A DNA stretch of 64,000 bases from Mycobacterium sp. E1747 (lineage in GTDB: Bacteria > Actinomycetota > Actinomycetes > Mycobacteriales > Mycobacteriaceae). Every line of letters begins with the position of its first letter. The first letter of the stretch is position 1. The stretch covers positions 1-64,000 of the forward strand of contig NZ_LZJI01000083.1 of assembly GCF_001667775.1 (NCBI RefSeq). Direction: 5' to 3'. Both the position numbers and the translations under genes were made by a program. Shown in pieces: positions 45,669 through 53,776 of this stretch. The notes beneath the pieces are model-generated. The model was not told the DNA's origin, ran no database searches, and saw only the letters and a list, made by a program, of their open reading frames with translations.

Positions 45669-46700
45669 ATGGCACCCAAGACCCGTGAGAACCCGTTCGG
45701 GATCGACCCCGCCCGGGACCTGCACCACCAGCCCGCGCCTCGCAACCTGCCGCTGGCCAATGAAAATTGTCTATTCCAGGGCTACGATCCCGAAAACCAG
45801 ATCCTCTTCTACCACCACATGGGTCTGGTCGCCGACGATACGACGCTGTGGCAAGGTGATTTCTGCCTGGCCCTCGGCGACGGCCGCCTGCTGATGGCCC
45901 GGAATTTCGGCCGTTATGAGACCTCGACCGGCATGGGCGATGGAACCTTGATCTTTGAGTGCATGGAGCCTCTGCGGCAGTGGCGAGTGACTTTCGACGG
46001 CGTCACCTATCTGACCACCCAGGAGGAGAATCGCAACCGATTCTCAGGGTTCGACCAATACCCGGTTCCCACTAAGTTCGACATCATCTGGGAGGGCTGC
46101 TCTCCGATGTTCCAGTCGAAGCGCGCCGAGGACGGAAACCTCACCACCGGCTACGACGTGCGCTACGAGCAAGGCGGCACTTTCCGCGGCTACCTGCGCT
46201 ACTTCGACAAGGAAATCACCATCGGGGGCCCCGGCTACCGAGATCACAGCGTCGGGCCACGCAACCTCGAACTGTTCACCGGGCACGTCTGGACCGTCGC
46301 CACCTGGCCAGAGAGCGGCCGAGTGATCGGCACGCTGAACATGGAGCAGGGCGAAACGGTTCGTTCAGCGACACCGTACGTGGTCATCGATGGAGAGCTT
46401 AAGCAGGCCGAGTACGTCAGCGGTCCCTACTGGGGTCCCGGCCGCAACGACTACCACGACAAGACATTCGAAGTCGTGTTCCGCGCCGACGGCAAGGACC
46501 ACGTCATCGAGGCAGAGACCCTCAATGAGGGTTACTACTGGACCTGCTTCGCTCCCAGCCAATTAACTGCCGGCATGGACCCCAAACGGATGCTTGAGGA
46601 GAAGCATTGGGTGACAAAAGAAGTCGCCGTCAAGTACACCTGGGACGGCGAGGTCACCTATGGCCTGCTCGAAATCAGCCGCCGCCTCGGAGACCGCTGA
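45669..46700 (+). CDS. Lipocalin-like protein, CrtC/AttH superfamily (DUF7064-like), copy 3
   Basis: 343 aa, diverged from copies 1 and 2 but with the same core: ENPFGIDPARDL, LIFECMEPLRQWRVTFDGV and GGPGYRDHSVGPRNLELF. AGAGAGG precedes the ATG. The RDHSxGPRN motif suggests a hydratase or a ligand-binding protein for hydrophobic compounds. It is in an operon with SDRs and a phosphotransferase, whereas copies 1 and 2 accompany a phosphotransferase and a desaturase. The recurring partnership argues for a common step. Confidence 0.7.
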   Translation: MAPKTRENPFGIDPARDLHHQPAPRNLPLANENCLFQGYDPENQILFYHHMGLVADDTTLWQGDFCLALGDGRLLMARNFGRYETSTGMGDGTLIFECMEPLRQWRVTFDGVTYLTTQEENRNRFSGFDQYPVPTKFDIIWEGCSPMFQSKRAEDGNLTTGYDVRYEQGGTFRGYLRYFDKEITIGGPGYRDHSVGPRNLELFTGHVWTVATWPESGRVIGTLNMEQGETVRSATPYVVIDGELKQAEYVSGPYWGPGRNDYHDKTFEVVFRADGKDHVIEAETLNEGYYWTCFAPSQLTAGMDPKRMLEEKHWVTKEVAVKYTWDGEVTYGLLEISRRLGDR

Positions 46701-46702
46701 TC

Positions 46703-47764
46703 TTGGCCGGTACGGGAACGCTCGTCGTCATCGGCGCGACCGGATCCACCGGGTCCCGCATCGCCGCGCTCGCTGCGGACGCCGACATTCCCACCGTCGT
46801 GGTCGGACGCCGCCGCCAGCCCCTGGATCGGCTCGCCCAGGGCACCGCGCTGCAGGTACGCGTCAGCTCGCTCGAACCACACCAACTCGATCAAGCCTTT
46901 GACGATGCGACCGTCGTAGTGAACAGCGTCGGACCGTATACCGCCTTCGGGCGGCCCGTGGCAGAAGCCGCGATCCGGGCCGGCGCTCACTACGTCGACT
47001 TCAGCGGCGAGCCTCGATGGGTGTACGAAGTATCCACCGAATTGTCCTGCGCGGCCGCGAAAGTGAACGTGCGGCTGGTGCCGTCCGTCGGCGTCGGCGC
47101 CTCAGGCGACCTCGCGGCCGCGCTGGTCGCGGCGAACCTTCCGACGGTCGAATCACTGACGATCGCCTACCGGATCGTCGGCATGAAGCCCTCCGCGGCG
47201 ACGGCACGATCGATGATCGACATCCTGGCCGGTGGTGCGCCACGGCATCATCCGTCAGGAGCGGTGACGTTCCTGCGTGCGGGTTCGAGGTCGGGACGAC
47301 TGCCCGGCGGGCGGGGGGTGCAGTTCCCCACGCCCGACCCGATCGCACTCGGCGCCAGGTGGCCGCAGGCGCGCATCGAAAGCTTCACCCAGACAACGGC
47401 GCCCATGGTCAGCGGGCCGGTGCTCGCAGCGACGGCATCACTACTGTCCCGAAGCCGGATCGCCAGATTGGCTCGAGCCGGCGTCGACCGTTGGGCCAGC
47501 GGCGGTGAACACCACGGCGGCGGAGGACGCGCGACCGCCACCGCGGTGGCCGAGGGCGGCGGCCGCCGCGCGACCGCCCGAGTGCACATCAGCGACGTCT
47601 ACGACTTCACGGCGCGCGCCGGTTTCAGCGCCGCCCTCGGCCTGCTCGACGGTGCGGGGGCACCCGGCCTCCAGGCCTGGGGTCAGGTCACCAAACCGCC
47701 CTTCGTCGAATCCGCCGAGCTGGGTGCTACCGTCGGCCGAATCTCGTCGAATCTCATTCGATAA
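46703..47764 (+). CDS. Saccharopine-dehydrogenase-like NAD(P)-binding protein
   Basis: 353 aa from TTG 46703, 3 bp after the preceding stop; the longer ORF overlaps that gene. N-terminal Rossmann motif VVIGATGSTGSRIAALAADA, then VVVGRR, VVNSVGPYTAFGRPV and HYVDFSGE. This is the pattern of mycobacterial trans-acting enoyl reductase/saccharopine-dehydrogenase-like proteins, which often reduce double bonds in lipid or polyketide synthesis. A Gly/His-rich insert near residue 265 is unusual. Last clearly intact enzyme of the operon. Confidence 0.75.
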   Translation: MAGTGTLVVIGATGSTGSRIAALAADADIPTVVVGRRRQPLDRLAQGTALQVRVSSLEPHQLDQAFDDATVVVNSVGPYTAFGRPVAEAAIRAGAHYVDFSGEPRWVYEVSTELSCAAAKVNVRLVPSVGVGASGDLAAALVAANLPTVESLTIAYRIVGMKPSAATARSMIDILAGGAPRHHPSGAVTFLRAGSRSGRLPGGRGVQFPTPDPIALGARWPQARIESFTQTTAPMVSGPVLAATASLLSRSRIARLARAGVDRWASGGEHHGGGGRATATAVAEGGGRRATARVHISDVYDFTARAGFSAALGLLDGAGAPGLQAWGQVTKPPFVESAELGATVGRISSNLIR

Positions 47765-47986
47765 CCGAAATCCGCTGTAGGACTGCCGACGCCCGATGAC
47801 ATCGCCGCCGCCATCAACACCACCTCTGCACAGGCGGCGAAACGAACCGGATCCATGACCGCACAAGGATTTTTGAACAACGGACACCTTATTTTCGAAT
47901 CAACCCGAAGGGACGTGAGAAGCTGCTCAGGTTGCTCGCCAAGCCCTCCACAATCACCTACTCGAACACACGGAACAGGAATCACC

Positions 47987-48373
47987 ATGAGACGATTCGC
48001 ACCACACCAACGCAGGTCCGCGGTGAGACTGCTCATAGCGACCAGACTCGGTGCAGGTCTGGTCGCACTGCTGGCGCCACGCGCGCTCCAGGCCCTGTTT
48101 GGGACTTCCGGAGCGGCACCGGACGTTTCGACTCGACTGTTCGGTGTGCGCGAGATTGGCTACGCGACGCTACTTGCCCGCGTGCACGGCGGAGCCCGAC
48201 GCACCGTGCTCGGAGTTGGATTGGCAACTGATCTCGCCGATGCGTGCGTGGGCGCAGCCGGCGTCCGCCGCGAACGGATGTCGGTTCCCGGCTTGGCGAT
48301 CGCCGTGCCCGCATTAGCCGCCGCACTGCTCGGTGTCGTAGCGCTCTCCCCGGAGACCGAACCTAATGACTGA
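47987..48373 (+). CDS. Small membrane protein of unknown function (DUF4267-like)
   Basis: 128 aa from ATG 47987; the ORF extends upstream but without SD support. About three to four hydrophobic segments (RLGAGLVALLAP, IGYATLLARV, VPGLAIAVPALAAALLGVVAL). FGVREIGYATLL resembles DUF4267-type proteins found beside oxidoreductases. Its end overlaps the truncated MaoC ORF by 8 bp. The 222 bp upstream hold no clear gene. Confidence 0.55.
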   Translation: MRRFAPHQRRSAVRLLIATRLGAGLVALLAPRALQALFGTSGAAPDVSTRLFGVREIGYATLLARVHGGARRTVLGVGLATDLADACVGAAGVRRERMSVPGLAIAVPALAAALLGVVALSPETEPND

Positions 48374-48728
48374 GTCTGGTAGGCCGTTCTTCGAGGACCT
48401 CACGGTCGGAACGGTATTCGACGCCGCGCCGGCCGTGACGCTGACCGCCGGCGGTGCAGCAGCGCATCAGATGATCGTCGGTGATCGCTTACGACTGCCG
48501 CTCGATCACACCCTGAGCCGAGCCGTCACCGGTTCGGCATCGGCGATAGCGCATCCGGGATACGTCTGCGACCTCGCCATCGGTCAGTCCACGCTGGCGA
48601 CGCAGCGGGTGAAGGCCAATTTCTTCTATCGGGGTCTGAGCTTTCACCGCTATCCCGAACTCGGTGACACCTTGCACACCCGGACTGCCCGGGCCGGAGA
48701 AGAGCACAGCTGCCGACTTCCGCCGTAG
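48366..48728 (+). pseudogene. Truncated MaoC-like acyl dehydratase
   Basis: 120 aa covering only the first hot-dog domain: FFEDLTVGTVFDAAPAVTLT, GDRLRLPLDHTLSRAVTG, THPGYV-like and YRGLSFHRYPELGDTL. Full-length two-domain MaoC proteins of this kind run to ~330 aa. The sequence PVLVQITAV continues in another frame just past the stop, which supports a frameshift or recombination break. Loss of the second half removes the usual hydratase site pairing, so it is probably not functional. Confidence 0.65.
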
Positions 48729-49024
48729 CCGGTCCTCGTTCAGATCACCGCCGTAAGCAGCGAAAACATACTTGACAAGCGCGGTTCACACAGTCAAATT
48801 GACTATAGATTCAAAAATGATGACAAGCTGCCGTCGATCTGGAAGTGGTCGTTGGTGGGGTGGCCTCACCGCGCCTTCGGTGGTCGCGGGCGGCGTTCAT
48901 ACGAAGCGGTCACGGCGGCGCCGCTCGCCACGCGTACTGGCGTGCTTTACCGGTGAACTCCGCTTCCCCGCAACTAGAATTACGTCCAACTCACGCCGCG
49001 ACCCGGCGTGGCAGCTACCGTCCG
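48729..49024. other. Degenerate stretch after MaoC with a 13-bp palindrome
   Basis: Holds the out-of-frame MaoC-like continuation, then sequence of unknown origin without a start-to-stop gene. AGTCAA-A-TTGACT at 48792-48804 is a perfect palindrome followed by TATAGA (48804-48809). TTGACA is at 48770-48775. It may be a promoter-operator left from a rearranged neighbour. No protein function is assigned. Confidence 0.4.
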
Positions 49025-49375
49025 ATGTCCACATCGGACGAGGTCACCTTCGCCTGGGCGCTGACAACAGAGGCGCATGAGCTGTTCACTCCTCGAGAGC
49101 GGGCATGGATCTGCATTACGCTGGGCGCGGGCGACTCCACTCGGGTCGTCGAACATCTGCTCAACGCCATCGCGAAGCACGAACTGACCCTCACCGACGA
49201 TCTCGTGGACTCCGCATTCGATTGGTTCGTCGGGTTTATGGGCACCGATAAGGAACCTCGGCTGAGAGCCCTCGTCAAAAGCTTGCGCTCACCACCCTTG
49301 ACACCGCCCCAGACGAGCGCCGACTGGCTGCCGCGCGCCCAACGGGTCGTGCGCCGGGTACCCCGAACTAGATGA
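49025..49375 (+). CDS. Hypothetical protein
   Basis: 116 aa from ATG 49025. Acidic and helical (EVTFAWALTTEAHELFTPRE, LTDDLVDSAFDWFVGFMGTD) with a basic Pro/Arg-rich tail. No family recognised. No membrane segment or signal. The ORF upstream of 49025 is out of keeping in composition. It could be part of a broken gene, but the reading frame is uninterrupted. Confidence 0.45.
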   Translation: MSTSDEVTFAWALTTEAHELFTPRERAWICITLGAGDSTRVVEHLLNAIAKHELTLTDDLVDSAFDWFVGFMGTDKEPRLRALVKSLRSPPLTPPQTSADWLPRAQRVVRRVPRTR

Positions 49376-49471
49376 TCGCGTCCCAGATCCCATCACCGCT
49401 GCGACCCTCCCGCTGCCGCACCTGGGCCAATTCCTTCAGATCCAGGCGCAAACAAGCCTAAGATCGAATCT

Positions 49472-49810
49472 ATGTTAAAAAAGACCGCCGCGATTGCCGC
49501 CCTACCATTGATGGCAGTGGCTGTGGCTGTTGCGCCCGCACACGCCTACCCAGACGACGGCATCGATACTCCCCCGAACTACAACGTCTTCCTGCAGGCG
49601 ATAGCAGGGGACGGAATCGTCATGGACAAGCACCAAGCGATCCAAGAGGCCCAAGGCGTGTGCAAGCTCATGCAACCACCCAACGATGGATCGCTGTGGG
49701 ATGCCGGGCAGCATATGTTGTCGATACATCGAGACTGGACGATCTCGTCTGCCTTGAGCTTCGCCGACCGGGCAGTGCAAGACCTCTGCCCGAACAGAGG
49801 CGCGTTCTGA
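49472..49810 (+). CDS. Secreted DUF732-family protein
   Basis: 112 aa with an N-terminal signal peptide (KKTAAIAALPLMAVAVAVAPAHA, cleavage after AHA) and the DUF732 pattern YPDDGIDTPPNYNVFLQAI, GVCKLMQ and CPNRGAF with two Cys. DUF732 proteins are small exported proteins nearly confined to mycobacteria and of unknown function. Its presence supports the mycobacterial origin. No operon partner; ~180 bp follow before the TetR gene on the other strand. Confidence 0.85.
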   Translation: MLKKTAAIAALPLMAVAVAVAPAHAYPDDGIDTPPNYNVFLQAIAGDGIVMDKHQAIQEAQGVCKLMQPPNDGSLWDAGQHMLSIHRDWTISSALSFADRAVQDLCPNRGAF

Positions 49811-49989
49811 CCAATGCCCTGCGCGTTCGCTTACGCGCAGGCCGAGCACATCAACTCACGCGTCGTTTCTGCTGTAGCGTGCCTGAACAAATCCTGGCCA
49901 AAAACGGCAAGGTGTTTGACGGACTGTGCCGAGTTGGCACAACCTCTTTCGGGCGCCGCTACCGCGACGCTCGCTGACGAATCTTCGGT

Positions 49990-50595
49990 TCACGGTGGAC
50001 CTTCCAGCGCGCTTACCGCCACGAGGTCAAAGCCGCGGGCGAGTTGATCCAAGGCGTCATTCATGTGGTCGGGCAAAGAGCGTTGCGGCTGTACCAGCCA
50101 TGACCTCAAGGCGACTCGGCAGGCACTAATGGCGCAACCAGAGAGCAGCTGAGCATAGGCGTCGTGCGACGGATCGTTACCACGTTCGTCAGCCAATACT
50201 CGGGTGAGCACAGCCTCCCACTGGTCCATGATCTCGAGGAAGCGCCGGTAAAGCGCGGGCTCTTCGAAAATCAGCCTGGTGCGGCTGCGTGCAACGTCGG
50301 TGCTCCACGATTCCCACCGTCGAGCGTTCTCAATGAAAAGCGCGGTGACCGCCGACCAGACCGACGCCGACTCTGCCCTGTGCAGAGTGGTCAGGGGCGC
50401 CAGGATGTCGGGGAGGTCGAAAAAAACCACGTCCTCTTTGGCTGGGAATTGCCGGTGAAACGTCCGCGGTGAGTAGTCCGCCGCCTCAGCAATATCCTCG
50501 ACGGTGGTTGCATCGAAACCCTTTGCGTCGAATTGCCGTATCGCGATCTCAGCCAGGTCGCGCCGAGATCGTCCGTACCGGCGCTTCTCGGTCAC
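49990..50595 (-). CDS. TetR-family regulator coupled to KstD-like gene
   Basis: 201 aa from GTG 50595, overlapping the stop of the flavoprotein gene by 4 bp (GTGA), so it is translated with it. DNA-binding region RRDLAEIAIRQFDAKGFDA then VEDIAEAADYSPRTFHRQF. The C-terminal domain with WEAVLTRVLADE is of the mycobacterial TetR_17-like kind. An enzyme-regulator operon of this form suggests feedback by the flavoprotein's substrate or product. Confidence 0.85.
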   Translation of the reverse strand: MTEKRRYGRSRRDLAEIAIRQFDAKGFDATTVEDIAEAADYSPRTFHRQFPAKEDVVFFDLPDILAPLTTLHRAESASVWSAVTALFIENARRWESWSTDVARSRTRLIFEEPALYRRFLEIMDQWEAVLTRVLADERGNDPSHDAYAQLLSGCAISACRVALRSWLVQPQRSLPDHMNDALDQLARGFDLVAVSALEGPP

Positions 50596-52070
50596 GACAT
50601 TCTGGCGGTGGCGTGGCGGCCGGCGATCCAGCCGAACGCGCCCGCGCACGAGATGCCGCCCGCGTACACCTCGCGGAAGACCCCGCCCGCGACCGGCGGA
50701 ACCGCATAAAGGCCCGGGACGGGTTGGCTCCCGGCGTCCAGAACTTGAGCGTGCTCATTGATCCGCACCCCGCCGTAACACATATAGATTGCGGGACGAA
50801 GAGGCCACGCGTAGAACGGCGGTTTCTCCAACAGCGCCGGCGCGTTCATCGTCCCGGCCGAGGTCATCGCTGCTGTGCGGGGAACTTCCATTTGAGCGGC
50901 CGTGCCGTTGCGGACCGCTTCGTTGTATCCCGCGATCGTGCGCAAAAGATTAGCCTTATGCACTCGATTAGGCGTCAGGCCAGCCAACTGATCAGCAAGA
51001 TCTTCGATAGTCATTGCAGTGAGCAGGATACCGCCGGCACGTTCCATCGTGCGGAATTGCTCCCGCGGGGTACGTCCAGTGAACAAGTTGGGTTGGTTCG
51101 CCCAGGGCTCCCAGACCGTCGCATCACAAAGCATCACAGCGGTCGCGCGACGCTGTTTGATCACAGCCTGCGGGACGCGGTAATAGGTTTCGGCCTCGTC
51201 GATAAACCGCCGTCCGTCCAGGTTCACCAGAATCGACCCCGGCGGCTCGAAAACAATGCAGTGATCGGACAATTCGTATTTCCCATCGAGGGTATACGGC
51301 CGGCGCTCGTACTCTGCCGGGTCCTCGGCAGGATTCCTCGCCGGGAACGCGCTCATCCAAACCGCGGAGAAAGTGCTCATTGATCCGCCTAACGAGCCGC
51401 CCGCGGTCTCTGCCATACGCATGCCGTCACCGGTCTGGTATGGGCAGCCCAAAATCGTTGCGAGGTCGGCATCGGGGCCGAGATAGCGCACCCGCATCTC
51501 TGGGTTGTTCTGGAAACCGCCGCATGCGAGCACGACCGCGTCAGCGCGACAGCGGACCCGTCCTTCCGGCCCCGTCGCGGCAACCCCGATCACTGTGCCG
51601 GCCTCGTCGGTGAGCACTTCGGTGACCCGCGTACCAAGGATGACGCGGCCACCGCACTCTTCGAGAATGCGCTCCAGGCTGTCGAAGTACTCGCGGCAAT
51701 ACGCCGAAAAGGGCGGTCCAGTCACGTCGCGGCCCATGTGCAGGTCGTACTTGCCATCTGGCAGGTACGGACTTTTCGTGACCGCCGCACCGATTTCTTG
51801 AAGCCACGGCGAGTATTGCGTGAACGCCTCGAAGAAGACCCGCCCAAGCTGCCGGTCATGCAAGTCCTGGGTTAGAGCTCGGTACTCGTCGTAGGTACGG
51901 ACTCCCCAGATGTGCAGGCCGCCGCCTGACCACGATGAACCACCGCCAGTGGCACCGCTAACCTCGAGCACCAAGACATCGGCGCCGTTCTTGGCGGCTG
52001 CCACGGCCGCGCTCATCCCGCCGTTGCCCGAGCCGACGACGATAAGGTCGGCTTCGTGATCCCAAGTCAT
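50592..52070 (-). CDS. FAD-binding dehydrogenase, KstD/fumarate-reductase-like
   Basis: 492 aa. ADLIVVGSGNGGMSAAVAAA at residues ~8-27, TGGGSSWSGGG, VLACGGFQNNPEMR and the C-terminal IYMCYGGVRINEHAQVLD, VPGLYAVPPVAGGVF. This is the FAD_binding_2 family that includes 3-ketosteroid dehydrogenases and flavoprotein reductases. GLYAVPPVAGG recalls steroid or cyclic-ketone 1,2-dehydrogenation, but the substrate is not fixed by the sequence. Preceded on the same strand by a 43-codon SDR remnant and followed by a TetR gene. Confidence 0.82.
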   Translation of the reverse strand: MTWDHEADLIVVGSGNGGMSAAVAAAKNGADVLVLEVSGATGGGSSWSGGGLHIWGVRTYDEYRALTQDLHDRQLGRVFFEAFTQYSPWLQEIGAAVTKSPYLPDGKYDLHMGRDVTGPPFSAYCREYFDSLERILEECGGRVILGTRVTEVLTDEAGTVIGVAATGPEGRVRCRADAVVLACGGFQNNPEMRVRYLGPDADLATILGCPYQTGDGMRMAETAGGSLGGSMSTFSAVWMSAFPARNPAEDPAEYERRPYTLDGKYELSDHCIVFEPPGSILVNLDGRRFIDEAETYYRVPQAVIKQRRATAVMLCDATVWEPWANQPNLFTGRTPREQFRTMERAGGILLTAMTIEDLADQLAGLTPNRVHKANLLRTIAGYNEAVRNGTAAQMEVPRTAAMTSAGTMNAPALLEKPPFYAWPLRPAIYMCYGGVRINEHAQVLDAGSQPVPGLYAVPPVAGGVFREVYAGGISCAGAFGWIAGRHATARMS

Positions 52071-52085
52071 GTAGTCCTCCGAAAG

Positions 52086-52217
52086 TCAGGCGGTGTAGCC
52101 GCCGTCGACGAGCAATGCGGTGGCTCCGTGCCCGGCGAGGCTGTCGGCGATCGCCTTGCCTATGCCACGGCCGGCCCCAGTCACGACAGCCACCATGCCT
52201 TGTAACTCCTGCGTCAC
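52086..52217 (-). pseudogene. SDR with in-frame internal deletion (43 codons left)
   Basis: From GTG 52217, with AGGAGGT upstream, the frame reads an SDR N-terminus (MVAVVTGAGRGIGKAIADSL) directly joined to an SDR C-terminus (ALLVDGGYTA) and stops at 52086. About 200 central residues, including NAG and YxxxK, are gone, yet the frame is kept. Too short to be in a standard gene call. Certainly not an active dehydrogenase; it may be a decaying relict of a gene that stood before the KstD-like gene. Confidence 0.75.
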
Positions 52218-52502
52218 CCGTGACCTCCTAGCCGAGAATGTCAGAGACTGCCATTCTTGGCCGGACGTTAGTTTCTTGTTGCTCGAAAGTCAACGACCGA
52301 TAGAGCCCCCCGATTACGTGCTTGGGTTGGCCGCATCACCTCTTTCGCTTTGCTCCCGTAGCCGTCGGGCCGACGAGGCGGTCATCCACTTCGCCGCCGC
52401 TGACGTCTGCCCAGCCGGCTGTGCCGATCTCGAAGTGCCGCGATGGCATTCGCCTACCGCGAACACCATGTCACTACGTGTTGTCGCGATTAGTGCGCTA
52501 CC

Positions 52503-53132
52503 ATGCTAAAAATGGCACGTCAAACGCGCGACACCACGGCACTGCGCGCGCGCCGCAAAGCCTCGCTCGAGGCCGACCTGCTATCCGCCGTGGAGTCGCT
52601 CCACGGCGACGGGCTGGCGTTCGGAGACATGAGCGTCGAGCGGTTGATCACCACCGCCGGTGTCACGCGCTCCACCTTCTACTCCTACTTCGTCGATAAG
52701 GACGCACTGCTGGGTGATCTTGCGCGCTCGGTTCTCGACGATCTGTTGCAGCCATGGCTGTCCCTTCCACCGGATGGTTCCAAAGCGGACCTTCGCCTCG
52801 CTATCGACGAGATCTTCGCCAAGTACCGGACTCATCGTGTGGTGATGCTGGCGATCGACGAACCCCTCCCGGGCGGAAGCGCGGAGCGGGAGTTCGTTGG
52901 CCTGATGGGGCGATCTGCCGATGTGCTCACCCGCTTCATCCGAGAAGGTCAGGCGAGCGGGAGGATCGACAAGAGTCTCAGCAGCGCAACCACGGCCGCC
53001 CTGTTGATGTGGATGAGTGAACGCGGATTGGCCAAGATGGTCGCCGACGCGCACCACGACGAACTCGAAAGGCTCGCCGAGGCTCTCACCGAGATCTTCT
53101 GGCGCACCCTGAGAGGAGCTGAACCCGCGTGA
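52503..53132 (+). CDS. TetR-family regulator, first of second tandem pair
   Basis: 209 aa. DNA-binding region FGDMSVERLITTAGVTRSTFY, SYFVDKDALL; C-terminus MWMSERGLAKMVADAHHDEL and EIFWRTLRG. It overlaps the following TetR by 4 bp. The arrangement mirrors 8742-10008, and the proteins are homologous in order (first to first, second to second). ATG 52503 or 52512. It is convergent with the tyrosine phosphatase/PEP synthase/CrtI-like operon through the second TetR. Confidence 0.85.
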   Translation: MLKMARQTRDTTALRARRKASLEADLLSAVESLHGDGLAFGDMSVERLITTAGVTRSTFYSYFVDKDALLGDLARSVLDDLLQPWLSLPPDGSKADLRLAIDEIFAKYRTHRVVMLAIDEPLPGGSAEREFVGLMGRSADVLTRFIREGQASGRIDKSLSSATTAALLMWMSERGLAKMVADAHHDELERLAEALTEIFWRTLRGAEPA

Positions 53133-53776
53133 GATCGGGCCGGACCGACGTCGGCGATGACCGCCGCGAATACGGCCGACGTAGCAGCAGGCGCAACGCG
53201 ACTCGAAACGAGCTGCTCCTCGCGATGCAGGCATTGCTGGATTCGGGCGAGTCGTTCAATCAGATCTCCGTCGAGCGCTTGACGACAAAGGCTGGCATGT
53301 CGCGGACGCGGTTCTACATGTACTTCGAGGACCTGGGTGACCTGCTGTATTCGGTTTACTCGAACCACGTCGCGCACGGCAAGGAACTGCTGTCGAGTTG
53401 GTGGCACAACAACGGCGCCATCGAGCGCGATGAGATGCGACGTGCGCTTGGCGAACTGGTGCGATATCGAGCGCGGAACATACGATTCTCCAGGGCAATG
53501 CACGCCTGTGCGGTGACCGATCCGAACGCGCGTCGCTCGGTTGACGCCCTCCGTCGTCAATCGATCGAGGAACTGCACAACGTCATCGCAGCTGCGCAGA
53601 CGCGCGGCTCAGTAGACCCCACCCTCGATGCACTGGCGGTGTCGGGTTGGTTGGGATGGTTGCTGGAGCGAGGTGTAGATCAGCTCGTCCAGGACGCCAG
53701 TCCGGCGCAGTTGAGAAAAGTGGCGGACAGCTTGACGGCGATCGTGTGGAACACGCTGTACGGCGTCAGTGCGTAG
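53129..53776 (+). CDS. TetR-family regulator, second of second tandem pair
   Basis: 215 aa from GTG 53129. DNA-binding region FNQISVERLTTKAGMSRTRFYM, YFEDLGDLLYS; C-terminus AIVWNTLYGVSA. Its 3' end overlaps the tyrosine phosphatase 3' end by 11 bp. Coupled with the preceding regulator. Candidate targets are the operon 53766-58992 on the other strand, and the genes near 52.0 kb. Confidence 0.85.
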   Translation: MRSGRTDVGDDRREYGRRSSRRNATRNELLLAMQALLDSGESFNQISVERLTTKAGMSRTRFYMYFEDLGDLLYSVYSNHVAHGKELLSSWWHNNGAIERDEMRRALGELVRYRARNIRFSRAMHACAVTDPNARRSVDALRRQSIEELHNVIAAAQTRGSVDPTLDALAVSGWLGWLLERGVDQLVQDASPAQLRKVADSLTAIVWNTLYGVSA

